A stretch of 64,000 nt of DNA, taken from assembly GCA_002798295.1 (NCBI GenBank), contig NWQT01000025.1, forward strand, positions 124,001-188,000, in the 5' to 3' direction. This DNA comes from Lysobacteraceae bacterium NML07-0707 (GTDB lineage Bacteria > Pseudomonadota > Gammaproteobacteria > Xanthomonadales > Xanthomonadaceae). Position numbers and translations under genes: made by a program. The notes under the pieces were generated by a model that saw only the letters and a program-made list of their open reading frames with translations, did not search any database and had not been told where the DNA came from. How positions within the stretch are numbered: the first letter of the stretch is position 1; each line of letters starts with the position of its first letter. Below are positions 17,934 through 27,493 of the stretch, one piece after another.

Positions 17934-18286
17934 TGGACACGATTTTTATCCGTGCACTGCAACTGGATGCGCTGATTGGCGTATATGCGCATGAGCGCGA
18001 AGCCAGCCAGCCCTTGCTGCTGGATGTGGAGCTGGGTTTTGACAACCGCATCGCGGCAGGCAGGGATGCGCTGGCCGACACCATCGACTACGCACAAGTG
18101 ACCGCCCGCCTGCGGCAGTGGGTGGCGCAGACACGTTATGAATTGCTGGAAACCCTGCTGGAAGACCTTGCGGCACGGCTGCGTGCGGATTTTCCGGCGA
18201 TTGCCCGGCTGCGGCTGCGGGTACACAAGCCGCAGGCAGCCAAGGCACTGGGCTGTGCGGATGTCGGCATCGAAATCGAGCGCTGA
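17933..18286 (+). CDS. folB: Dihydroneopterin aldolase
   Basis: Cleaves 7,8-dihydroneopterin to 6-hydroxymethyl-7,8-dihydropterin in folate synthesis. The 117-residue protein has the family pattern IGVYAHEREASQPLLLDVEL, DTIDYAQV and the ELLETLLEDLAARL helix with the substrate-binding Glu. AGGAGG at 17921-17926 sets the ATG at 17933. It is followed 3 bases later by folK, giving the pair that handles consecutive steps. Confidence 0.92.
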   Translation: MDTIFIRALQLDALIGVYAHEREASQPLLLDVELGFDNRIAAGRDALADTIDYAQVTARLRQWVAQTRYELLETLLEDLAARLRADFPAIARLRLRVHKPQAAKALGCADVGIEIER

Positions 18287-18289
18287 GCG

Positions 18290-18670
18290 ATGCAATACCT
18301 GCTGATACTGGGCTCCAACTACCAGCGCGCGCGCGGCTTTCGTCTGGCGGCCCGGCAGCTTGCCGAGCGCTTTGTCATCTGCGCCCATAGCCCGGTCATG
18401 CCGACCCGCGATGCGCGCAGCAAGGCGCGCTATCTCAATGCTGCGGTGCTGGTTGAAACGGATGCCACGCCAGCTGCATTACGCGCGCAATTGCGTGAGA
18501 TTGAGGCCGCTGCCGGGCGCGATCGCACAGCCAGCGTGTGCGCGCTGGATATCGACCTGGTGGCGCGCATTGAAAACGGCCAGATTGCCGAGGCCATCAA
18601 GCCCGATGACCTCAACGCCAGCTATGCCGCGCCGCTGTTGGCGGCGCTTGGAGTGGATTACAGCGCGTAA
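18290..18670 (+). CDS. folK: Short, divergent HPPK (folate pyrophosphokinase) homologue
   Basis: Expected to pyrophosphorylate 6-hydroxymethyl-dihydropterin. At 126 residues it is shorter than the usual 150-170. It keeps the N-terminal LILGSN, ARYLNAAVLVETD and the acidic LDIDLVA pair that binds magnesium. The RWGPR segment that normally precedes LDLD is reduced to GRDRTASVCALDID, and the usual C-terminal proline/histidine region is missing. Its position directly after folB supports the role. It overlaps the convergent kinase gene by 13 bases. Confidence 0.75.
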   Translation: MQYLLILGSNYQRARGFRLAARQLAERFVICAHSPVMPTRDARSKARYLNAAVLVETDATPAALRAQLREIEAAAGRDRTASVCALDIDLVARIENGQIAEAIKPDDLNASYAAPLLAALGVDYSA

Positions 18671-19590
18671 CCGAACTGCGCCTTGAACTCGTCGGCAAAT
18701 TCCTGATAGCTGAATTTCTGGTTCTGGGTGCCGTGATGCCCCACCTTGATGGCGCCCATCAGATTGCCGATGCGGCCGATGGTTTCCCAGTCCATGCCCT
18801 TGTCAATGCCATACAACAGTCCGGCACGGAAGGCATCGCCGCAGCCGGTGGGGTCAACCACGGCGCGCTCTTTGGCGGGCGGGATATGCAGGGCCTTGCC
18901 GCCGGTATGGATTTCCACGCCCTTGGGGCCACGGGTGGTGATATAGGCACTCACGCGTTCGGCGATTTGTTTTTCACTCCAGCCGGTGCGCTCTTGCAAG
19001 AGGTTGGACTCGTAGTCATTGGCGATCACCATGTCCGCCTGCTCGATGAAGGTGCGGAATTCCTCGCCACTGAACAGCGGCATTGCCTGGCCGGGGTCGA
19101 AAATGAAAGGAATGCCGCATTCGGCAAATTCGCGCGCATTCTGCAACATGCCCTCGCGGCCATCGGGCGCGACGATGCCGAGGCTAATGCCCTCGACATC
19201 ACGCACATGGTTCTCATGGCTTTGCATCATCGCCCCCGGATGGAAGGCGGTGATCTGGTTATTGTCATGGTCGGTGGTGATGAAGGCCTGCGGCGTATAG
19301 CTGCCCGGCAGCTCGCGCACATGGGTGAGCGGGATGCCCAGCGCCTCGAAGTGCGCCCGGTAGGGGCCAAAGTCCTCGCCCACGGTTGCCATTGGCACCG
19401 GCTTGCCGCCCAGCAGATGCAGGTTATAGGCGATATTGCCGGCGCAACCGCCAAACTCGCGGCGCATCCTGGGCACCAGGAACGATACATTCAGGATATG
19501 CACCTTGTCCGGCAGGATGTGGTTCTTGAACTGGTCGGGAAACACCATGATGGTGTCGTAGGCGAGCGAGCCGCAAATCAGGGCAGACAT
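18658..19590 (-). CDS. PfkB-family carbohydrate kinase, probably adenosine kinase-like
   Basis: A 310-residue ribokinase-fold protein. The N-terminal GSLAYDTIMVFPDQF and FGGCAGNIAYNLHLLGG bind the sugar, and the C-terminal VDPTGCGDAFRAGLLYG contains the catalytic Asp and anion hole. Proteobacterial proteins with this MSALICGSLAYDTI start are usually annotated as adenosine kinase or carbohydrate kinase; the substrate is not proved by sequence. It is divergent from mreB and convergent with folK. Confidence 0.88.
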   Translation of the reverse strand: MSALICGSLAYDTIMVFPDQFKNHILPDKVHILNVSFLVPRMRREFGGCAGNIAYNLHLLGGKPVPMATVGEDFGPYRAHFEALGIPLTHVRELPGSYTPQAFITTDHDNNQITAFHPGAMMQSHENHVRDVEGISLGIVAPDGREGMLQNAREFAECGIPFIFDPGQAMPLFSGEEFRTFIEQADMVIANDYESNLLQERTGWSEKQIAERVSAYITTRGPKGVEIHTGGKALHIPPAKERAVVDPTGCGDAFRAGLLYGIDKGMDWETIGRIGNLMGAIKVGHHGTQNQKFSYQEFADEFKAQFGYAL

Positions 19591-19700
19591 GGGTAGGCCT
19601 CGTGGAAAACGCGCATAGGGTAACGGTCAATGCGGCTGCGGGCTACCGGAATGATGATGGAATAACGCTTTGGAAACGCGCGTGCGCTTGGTTTTGCTAG

Positions 19701-20798
<1,098 letters not shown>

Positions 20799-20811
20799 AG
20801 TGAGCCGCTGC

Positions 20812-20833
20812 CCCGCTGCCTGAGTGGCGGGGT
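20812..20833 (+). terminator. Hairpin in the mreB-mreC gap
   Basis: CCCCGC, a 10-base loop and GCGGGG form a 6-base-pair GC stem 14 bases after the mreB stop. No strong T run follows, so it may be a partial terminator or an mRNA-stabilising element that keeps mreB expression above mreCD. Confidence 0.35.
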
Positions 20834-20869
20834 GTTTCAATCCCCTCTTGTCAAGATTTTTCGCCGATC

Positions 20870-21778
20870 GTGTCAGCCCATGCAGGTGCCCCAGGTTCGC
20901 GTCCAGAGGACATTGCGGGCAGCTTGCGCCTGCTGGCATGGCTGGCGGCGGCGACATTGCTGATTTTTGCCGACAGTCGCGGCGACTGGCTGGCACAGCT
21001 GCGTAGTCACGGCAGCCTGCTGGTGCAGCCATTGCGGCAGCTGGCCGGGATGCCAGCGCTGCTGGGCAAGACCATGCGCAGTGATGCTGCGCTGCGGGCG
21101 CAATTGGCGCGCGATAACCAGGTGCTGCGCAATGCGCTGCTGATTTCCGGGGCGCGGGTAGCAAAACTGGAAACCGTGGCGGCTGAAAATGCCCGCCTGC
21201 GCGCCATGCTGGGCGTGGTGGAGCAGGGCGAGCTGGATGTGCAGCTTGCGCCGATTCTGGACATCGATCTGGACCCGACCCGGCAGCGCCTGATTCTGGA
21301 TGCAGGGGCGCGCCAGGGGGTGCGGCCTGGGCAGACGGTGATGGATGCCGGCGGCCTGCTGGGGCAGGTGATTGAGGTGCAGCCGGGGACGGCCACGGTG
21401 CTGCTGTTGACCGATCCCGATCATGCCGTGCCGGTGGAAATCGCCAGAAACGGCGTGCGGCTGGTGGCTTATGGGCAGGGCGACCATATTGCTTTGGGCA
21501 ATATTCCGCGTAGTGCCGATATCGAAGTGGGGGATGTGGTGCAGACTTCCGGCCTTGGAGGGCGCTTCCCGCCCGGCTTCAAGGTGGGCACGGTCAGCAA
21601 GTTGCGCCCGGACGATACCCGCGCCTTCATGATGGCGGATTTGCAGCCTGCCGCGGCGCTGGACAGGGGGCGTGAAGTGCTGCTGCTGCGGCAGGTGCCG
21701 GTGCAGAAAGTGCAGCCATCCACGGCGGACGCGCTACCGCAGCAAAGCCCGGCCGAGCGCCCGGGGGAGACGCCATGA
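20870..21778 (+). CDS. mreC: Rod shape-determining protein MreC
   Basis: Links MreB to the periplasmic synthesis enzymes. The 302-residue protein has one membrane helix near residues 20-36, a coiled coil rich in Leu and Ala (about 60-110, including RVAKLETVAAENARLRAML) and the two beta-barrel domains (LDAGARQGVRPGQTVMDAGG). The start is a GTG at 20870; I see no in-frame ATG that would keep the N-terminal helix. It overlaps mreD by 4 bases. Confidence 0.94.
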   Translation: MSAHAGAPGSRPEDIAGSLRLLAWLAAATLLIFADSRGDWLAQLRSHGSLLVQPLRQLAGMPALLGKTMRSDAALRAQLARDNQVLRNALLISGARVAKLETVAAENARLRAMLGVVEQGELDVQLAPILDIDLDPTRQRLILDAGARQGVRPGQTVMDAGGLLGQVIEVQPGTATVLLLTDPDHAVPVEIARNGVRLVAYGQGDHIALGNIPRSADIEVGDVVQTSGLGGRFPPGFKVGTVSKLRPDDTRAFMMADLQPAAALDRGREVLLLRQVPVQKVQPSTADALPQQSPAERPGETP

Positions 21779-22260
21779 GCCGTGAACGGCCCGCAGGGAT
21801 TTTGATGCTGGTTTCGGTGTTGCTGGCCGTGGTGCTGATGCTGATACCGCTGCCCGAGATGCTCAGCCCGCTGCGTCCCTACTGGCTGGCGCTGGTGGTG
21901 GCGTACTGGGGCTTGCAGGTTCCCGAAAAAGCCGGGCTTGGATTTGCCTTTTTTGCCGGACTGCTGGCCGATTTCAGCTATGGCACCTTGCTGGGCGAGC
22001 AGGCGTTGCGCATGGTGATGCTGATGTTCCTGGTGGATCGCTTCCGCAGCCGGTTGCGGTTTTTCCCGATCTGGCAACAGGCCTTGGCGGTGGCCGCCAT
22101 GTTGCTCAATGACCGTATCGTGGCCGCAGCGGTGCATGCCGTTGCCGGCACGCCACAATGGCCTGCGGCCTATTGGCTTTCGCCCATCACCGGCATGTTG
22201 ATGTGGGGGCCGCTGTTCCTGGTGCTCGATGCGCTGCGCTATCGGCGCAGACAGGACTGA
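21775..22260 (+). CDS. mreD: Rod shape-determining protein MreD
   Basis: A 161-residue integral membrane protein with about five helices; FFAGLLADFSYGTLLGEQAL is typical. It works with MreC in the elongasome. The start overlaps the mreC stop (ATGA), and mrdA begins 3 bases after its stop. Confidence 0.92.
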   Translation: MSRERPAGILMLVSVLLAVVLMLIPLPEMLSPLRPYWLALVVAYWGLQVPEKAGLGFAFFAGLLADFSYGTLLGEQALRMVMLMFLVDRFRSRLRFFPIWQQALAVAAMLLNDRIVAAAVHAVAGTPQWPAAYWLSPITGMLMWGPLFLVLDALRYRRRQD

Positions 22261-22263
22261 AAG

Positions 22264-24222
22264 ATGCGCAGCAAAGGGCGGCGCTTGATCAAGAACCGGG
22301 CTTTGGAAGCAGAGCTGTTCCGCCGTCGTGCCCTGGTGGGCTTCACCATCGTGACGCTGGCGCTGGCAGGAATGGCGCTGTGGTATTTCCGCCTGCAAGT
22401 GGTGCAGCATGCGCATTGGGCAGCGCAGTCCGAGGCCAATCGCATCAAGCCGCGTCCCATCGTGCCGGGGCGAGGCATCATTTATGACCGCAAAGGGCGC
22501 ATTCTGGCCGATAACGTGCCGGCTTTCCGCCTGGAGGTCACGCCCAGCGAAGCCGGTGACTTGGACAAGATGCTGGCAGGCCTGCGGCAAATCATCGTGT
22601 TTTCCGAAGAAGAACTGGAAGCCTTTGAAAAAGCGCGCAAAACCAGCCGCCGCTATCGCCCGATTACCTTGAAACTCAAGGTCAGTGACGAAGAAATCGC
22701 GCGCTTTTCGGTAGATCGCTGGCGCTATCCGGGCGTGGAGATCGTGCCGTATTTTGGCCGCGTCTATCCCTATGGCGAGCTGTTTGCGCATATCGTCGGC
22801 TATGTGGGACGGGTGGACGACAGGGATGTGGAGCGCGAAGGCGATGCCATCAGCGTGTTCAGCCATACCGGCAAAACCGGGCTGGAGCGTTATTACGAGC
22901 AGCAGTTGCGCGGTGGCGTTGGCCATGAGCGTATTGAAACCAGTTCCGATGGCCGGCCGATGCGTACCTTGGGCGTGGTGCCGGCGACCCCCGGCGCCGA
23001 TTTGCGGCTTTCCATCGATGTGGACTTGCAGCGCGCCATGGTGGCCGCCTTTGGCGAGCTGGAGGGCACCGCAGTGGCGGTGGATCCGCGCACTGGCGAG
23101 ATTCTTGCCATGGTCAGCCTGCCCAGCTACGACCCCAACTGGTTTGTCAACGGCATTTCCCATGCCAATTACAAGGCTCTCAACGAAAACCCGTCGCGGC
23201 CGCAGTTCAACCGTGCCGTGCTGGGCGGGGTGGCGCCTGGCTCGACCATCAAGCCGATGATGGCGCTGGCCGGGCTCGACAGCGGTGTGCGCCGCCCGGA
23301 GGATCGCACCATGTCCACCGGCATGTTCTACCTGCCCGGCCAAAAACGCGGTTATGGCGATGCCTCGCGGCGTGGCCATGGCTCCACCGATGTCTATAAG
23401 TCCATCTACGCCTCGGTCAATACCTATTACTACCGGCTGGCGCTGGACATGGGCATCGAGCGCATCGACCATTACATGGACTTGTATGGCTTTGGCAAAC
23501 CCACCGGGGTGGATCTGGCGGGCGAGATTGAAGGCATCCTGCCTTCCCCGGCATGGAAGGCGAAAAACGCTGCCAAACAAGGGCCGTGGTATCCGGGTGA
23601 TACTGTCATCACCAGCATCGGCCAGGGCTATTGGAAAGTGACGCCGCTGCAACTGGTGCAGGCCACCGCGGCGCTCGGCAATGGCGGCTGGTTGCGTCGC
23701 CCGCATCTGGTGCGTGAAATGCGTCAGGGCTTTGATGCGCCCTGGGTATTGATGCCGGAAAAAGCGCCGACACAAATCAGCAGCAGTCAGGACAATCTCG
23801 AAGCGATTCGCCGCGGCATGATTCTGACCGTGCATGGCCCGGGCACTGCCACCAATATCCGCGGCGGGCTGGATTATCAAATCGCCAGCAAGACCGGCAC
23901 GGCGCAGGTCATCAGCCGTCGTGGCACGGCTGCGGTGAACCCCAGAAGCCTGCCGATGCACCTGCGCCATCGCGCCTTGTTCATCGGCTTTGCGCCTGCC
24001 GATGCGCCGGAAATCGCCGTGGCCGTGGCGGTCGAAGGCGGCGGCTATGGGGGTTCGACCGCCGCACCGATTGCCCGCAAGATTCTCGATGCCTGGATTC
24101 GTGGCCGCCTGCCTGCCGGACTGGAACCCGAGCCGCCCGGCGATGCCCGGGTAGGGGGGCAGCCCGCCCAGCCAGAGCCAGCCGAGGCGGATACCGCACA
24201 AGCAGATGAGGGCGCGCCATGA
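22264..24222 (+). CDS. mrdA: Penicillin-binding protein 2 (peptidoglycan transpeptidase)
   Basis: Class B PBP that crosslinks peptidoglycan during elongation, paired with RodA. It has 652 residues: a cytoplasmic basic start, one membrane helix (about 27-42), the pedestal with RGIIYDRKGRILADNVPAF, and the transpeptidase domain. The catalytic S327 and K330 are in APGSTIKPM, the SxN motif follows near SVNTYYYRL, and KTGTAQ is at 543-548. The C-terminal tail is acidic and proline-rich. It overlaps rodA by 4 bases. Confidence 0.97.
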   Translation: MRSKGRRLIKNRALEAELFRRRALVGFTIVTLALAGMALWYFRLQVVQHAHWAAQSEANRIKPRPIVPGRGIIYDRKGRILADNVPAFRLEVTPSEAGDLDKMLAGLRQIIVFSEEELEAFEKARKTSRRYRPITLKLKVSDEEIARFSVDRWRYPGVEIVPYFGRVYPYGELFAHIVGYVGRVDDRDVEREGDAISVFSHTGKTGLERYYEQQLRGGVGHERIETSSDGRPMRTLGVVPATPGADLRLSIDVDLQRAMVAAFGELEGTAVAVDPRTGEILAMVSLPSYDPNWFVNGISHANYKALNENPSRPQFNRAVLGGVAPGSTIKPMMALAGLDSGVRRPEDRTMSTGMFYLPGQKRGYGDASRRGHGSTDVYKSIYASVNTYYYRLALDMGIERIDHYMDLYGFGKPTGVDLAGEIEGILPSPAWKAKNAAKQGPWYPGDTVITSIGQGYWKVTPLQLVQATAALGNGGWLRRPHLVREMRQGFDAPWVLMPEKAPTQISSSQDNLEAIRRGMILTVHGPGTATNIRGGLDYQIASKTGTAQVISRRGTAAVNPRSLPMHLRHRALFIGFAPADAPEIAVAVAVEGGGYGGSTAAPIARKILDAWIRGRLPAGLEPEPPGDARVGGQPAQPEPAEADTAQADEGAP

Positions 24223-25349
24223 ATCCGTTATTGCGTGTTGTAGCCGGATTTGTGCAGCGCCTGCTGCGCACCGTGGATTTGCCCCTGTTTGCTGCATTGT
24301 GCGGCCTGATGCTGGCAAGCCTTGCAGTGCTCTCCAGCGTGGGCGGAGACAGTGCCCGGCTGGTGATTTCACAGGGCGCACGCTTTGCGGTGGGGATCGC
24401 CGCGATGTGGGCGATTTCACGCATCAAGCCGCAGACCTTGCGTGATGTCTCGCTCTGGACTTATCTCGCCTCGCTGCTGCCCTTGGTGGCGGTGCTGCTG
24501 ATTGGCACCGGCAAGCATGGCAACCACTGGATTAACCTTGGCGTGTTCTATTTCCAGCCTTCGGAGCTGTTCAAACTGTGTCTGCCGATGATGCTGGCCT
24601 GGTATCTGGATCGCTCCATCTTGCCGCCGCGCATCGGCAACATCCTGATTGCCGGTCTCATCATCGCTCTGCCATTTGGCCTGATTTTGTTGCAGCCGGA
24701 CTTTGGCACGGCGGTATTGGTCGCTGCCAGCGGCGTGTTCGCCCTGTATCTGGCCGGCATGGCCTGGGGCTGGTTCGTGAGCGCTGCGGTACTCGGGATG
24801 GCCGGCTATGGCCTTGCCAAATTCGCGCCGATTGAGTGGTTCTTCATGCTGCGCCCCTATCAGCAAAGCCGCATCCTGACCTTCCGCGACCCGGCCAATG
24901 ACCCGCTGGGCGATGGCTGGAACATCATCCAGTCGCAAATCGCCATCGGCTCCGGTGGCTGGGGCGGCAAGGGCTGGGGCGGCAGCAGCCAGTCACAGCT
25001 GAACTACCTGCCCGAATACACCACCGACTTTGCCTTCTCGGTGCTGGCCGAGGAATTTGGCTGGCTGGGCGTAGTGACCGTGCTGGCGCTGTATCTGTTC
25101 GTGATTGGCCGCTGCCTGTGGATTGCCATGGGCGCACGCGATGGCTATTCACGCATTGTGGCTGGTACTTTCGGCCTGTCGCTGTTTGTGTATGTGCTGG
25201 TCAATGGCGGCATGATTTCCGGCCTGCTGCCAGTGGTCGGCGTACCGATGCCCTTGATTTCCTTTGGCGGCACCTCCGCCGTGGCACTCCTGGCCGGCAT
25301 GGGACTGGTGATGTCAGCCGGCGCGCACGGCAAGAGCCGCTCTGAATAA
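24219..25349 (+). CDS. rodA: Rod shape-determining protein RodA (SEDS glycosyltransferase)
   Basis: SEDS-family lipid II polymerase for cell elongation. The 376-residue protein has about ten helices and the family motifs HGNHWINLGVFYFQPSELFK, RILTFRDPANDPLGDGWNI and LPVVGVPMPLISFGGTS. Its start overlaps the mrdA stop, so the PBP2-RodA pair is translationally coupled. It ends the elongasome operon. Confidence 0.96.
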   Translation: MNPLLRVVAGFVQRLLRTVDLPLFAALCGLMLASLAVLSSVGGDSARLVISQGARFAVGIAAMWAISRIKPQTLRDVSLWTYLASLLPLVAVLLIGTGKHGNHWINLGVFYFQPSELFKLCLPMMLAWYLDRSILPPRIGNILIAGLIIALPFGLILLQPDFGTAVLVAASGVFALYLAGMAWGWFVSAAVLGMAGYGLAKFAPIEWFFMLRPYQQSRILTFRDPANDPLGDGWNIIQSQIAIGSGGWGGKGWGGSSQSQLNYLPEYTTDFAFSVLAEEFGWLGVVTVLALYLFVIGRCLWIAMGARDGYSRIVAGTFGLSLFVYVLVNGGMISGLLPVVGVPMPLISFGGTSAVALLAGMGLVMSAGAHGKSRSE

Positions 25350-25414
25350 ATGAATCTTCACGCGCTTTCGACTTCACTGGTACAACACTTTACGGGCTTG
25401 AATGAGGAGTTTTC

Positions 25415-26131
25415 ATGTCGCAGACACAGGAATCGGCAGGTGGTTTGGTTCTGGTTATCGAGGACAATCGCAATCTCTCCGAGATGATCGGGGAATATCT
25501 GGAAGGCAAGGGTTTTGAGGTGGACTATGCGGCCGATGGTCTGGATGGCTATCGTCTGGCTGCCGAGAACAGTTATGACGCGATTGTGCTGGATTTGATG
25601 CTGCCGCGTCTGGATGGTCTGGAAGTCTGCCGCCGCCTGCGCGAAGACGCGCGCAAGTCCACGCCGATTTTGATGCTGACCGCGCGTGACACGCTGGATG
25701 ACAAGCTCACTGGCCTGTCGGTCGGTGCGGATGACTACCTCACCAAACCATTTTCGGTGCTGGAGCTTGAGGCGCGGCTCAAGGTGCTGATTCGCCGCGA
25801 GCGCCGTCAGGTCGGCTCGGAAATCCTGAAGGTGGCGGACTTGGTGCTTGACCCGGCTTCGCTACGGGTCACGCGCGCAGGCGAGGAGCTGCTGCTCTCG
25901 CCGATTGGCCTGAAGCTCTTGACCATCCTGATGCGCGAGTCGCCGCGGGTGGTCAGCCGTCAGGAAATCGAGCGCGAGATTTGGGGCAACTCCCTGCCGG
26001 ACTCGGACACCTTGCGCAGTCATCTGTACAACTTGCGCAAGGTGATTGACAAGCCGTTCGACAAGCAGTTGCTGCATACCGTACAAAGCGCCGGTTATCG
26101 CATCGCCGATATTGACCAGCCTCCGGCATAA
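25415..26131 (+). CDS. OmpR/PhoB-family response regulator
   Basis: A 238-residue two-domain regulator. The receiver domain has the acidic pair in VIEDNRN, phospho-acceptor D60 in VLDLMLPRLDGLEVC, and K in YLTKPFS. The C-terminal winged helix covers about residues 135-232, with DTLRSHLYNLRKVIDKPF as the recognition helix. TGAGGAG 6 bases before the ATG is a strong ribosome binding site. The partner kinase follows 9 bases later; the adjacent MacAB genes are plausible targets, but no operator is visible. Confidence 0.93.
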   Translation: MSQTQESAGGLVLVIEDNRNLSEMIGEYLEGKGFEVDYAADGLDGYRLAAENSYDAIVLDLMLPRLDGLEVCRRLREDARKSTPILMLTARDTLDDKLTGLSVGADDYLTKPFSVLELEARLKVLIRRERRQVGSEILKVADLVLDPASLRVTRAGEELLLSPIGLKLLTILMRESPRVVSRQEIEREIWGNSLPDSDTLRSHLYNLRKVIDKPFDKQLLHTVQSAGYRIADIDQPPA

Positions 26132-26140
26132 GGTGCGCAC

Positions 26141-27457
26141 ATGGCTCCCAGCGAGAATCTTTCCGGCAAACTCCGCTGGGTATTTATCCGTCAGGCGCTG
26201 ATTGCTTCGCTGCTGTTCATTTCCGGCATTACCCTGGTCAGCGTGGTGCTCAGTGATGCCCTGTTCAAGCAGCGCGTACAGCGGGAAGTGGCGCATGCCT
26301 GGGAGATGGTGGCGCGCAATGCCGACGAGCCATTGCCGGGCAGCGCCGATTTGGAAACCTATTTTGTGCCTGCCGGCAGCATGCCGGATCAGGTGCCGCC
26401 ACAGATGCGGGCGCTATCCCCCGGGCTGCACCGGATGGCGGGCGAGTGGCGGCGGGTTTATGTTAGCGAGCGCGCTGCCGGGCGGGTGTATCTGCGCATT
26501 TCGCCGGGTTTGAGCAACCGGTTGGTGTGGTGGACATCGCTTTTGAGTTCGGCGGTGTCGGTCATCGGCATTATTGCGCTTTCCTGGCTGGGCTACCGGC
26601 GCAGTCGGCGGATGGTCGCGCCGCTGGCGCATCTGACCCAGGTGGCGTTGGACTGGCAGCCACGGCATTCCAGGGCAAGCGACTTCAAGATTCCGATGCG
26701 TGCCGATGCCCATAGCCGCGAAGCCGTTTGTCTGGGTGATGCGCTCTCGAGCATGGCCGAGCGTGTGGAATCGCATATCGAGCGTGAGCGCAATTTCACC
26801 CGCGATGCCAGTCATGAGCTGCGCACGCCGCTGACCGTGATTGCGGTGGCCGCCGATTTGCTGGCCGCCAACGACCTGGATGCACGCAGCCGCAAATCGG
26901 TGGAGCGGATTCAGACCACCTCGCGGGGGATGGCCGAGCTGCTCGATGCGCTGCTGATTCTGGCCCGGCATCCGGACGAGCCGCTGGAAACAGGCTGGGT
27001 GGATGTGCGTGACATCCTGCATGAAGAAGTGGCGCTGGCCAAACCCGCGCTTGAGGGCAGGCCGATTGAATTGCGGGTCGATGCGCCAGCGAGCTTGCAG
27101 CTGGAGGCGCCGCCACGGGTGATTGCCACCATTGTGGCGCAACTGCTGCGCAATGCCTGCCGCTTTACCGAGCAGGGTCAAATCGAAGTGGTGTTGCAGG
27201 ACGATGCCCTGCATGTGCGCGACACCGGCATCGGCATGGATGCAGAGGCGCTGGCGCGGGTATTTGACCCATTCTGGCGGGCGGATATTTCCGATTACAC
27301 CGTCAAGGGCATGGGGCTGACGGTGTCGCGTCGGCTGGCCGAGCATTTTGGCTGGCAGCTTGCATTGGACAGTCAGCCCGGCAAGGGCACAGTGGCCAGT
27401 CTTTATTTTCGTCCGCAGCTGTCAACCAGACAGCGCCAGCAGCGTTCACAGCCCTGA
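26141..27457 (+). CDS. Sensor histidine kinase
   Basis: A 438-residue inner membrane kinase with two membrane helices (about 18-40 and 130-150) flanking a periplasmic domain of about 90 residues, then a HAMP-like linker. The H box FTRDASHELRTPLTVI holds H225. The ATPase domain is compact, with NACRF, DTGIGMD and GMGLTVSRRLAEHFG boxes. The ligand is unknown. It is paired with the regulator upstream and followed after 36 bases by the MacAB genes. Confidence 0.92.
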   Translation: MAPSENLSGKLRWVFIRQALIASLLFISGITLVSVVLSDALFKQRVQREVAHAWEMVARNADEPLPGSADLETYFVPAGSMPDQVPPQMRALSPGLHRMAGEWRRVYVSERAAGRVYLRISPGLSNRLVWWTSLLSSAVSVIGIIALSWLGYRRSRRMVAPLAHLTQVALDWQPRHSRASDFKIPMRADAHSREAVCLGDALSSMAERVESHIERERNFTRDASHELRTPLTVIAVAADLLAANDLDARSRKSVERIQTTSRGMAELLDALLILARHPDEPLETGWVDVRDILHEEVALAKPALEGRPIELRVDAPASLQLEAPPRVIATIVAQLLRNACRFTEQGQIEVVLQDDALHVRDTGIGMDAEALARVFDPFWRADISDYTVKGMGLTVSRRLAEHFGWQLALDSQPGKGTVASLYFRPQLSTRQRQQRSQP

Positions 27458-27493
27458 TGCGGCACTAGGCCGCGCTCTGGTCAATGTCCGCTC

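Noticed and set aside
21469-24420. 983-codon minus-strand ORF antisense to mreC-mreD-mrdA
   Set aside because: High-GC third positions keep the opposite strand open; composition is His/Gln-rich and no motif is present, while the plus strand has PBP2 and Mre signatures.
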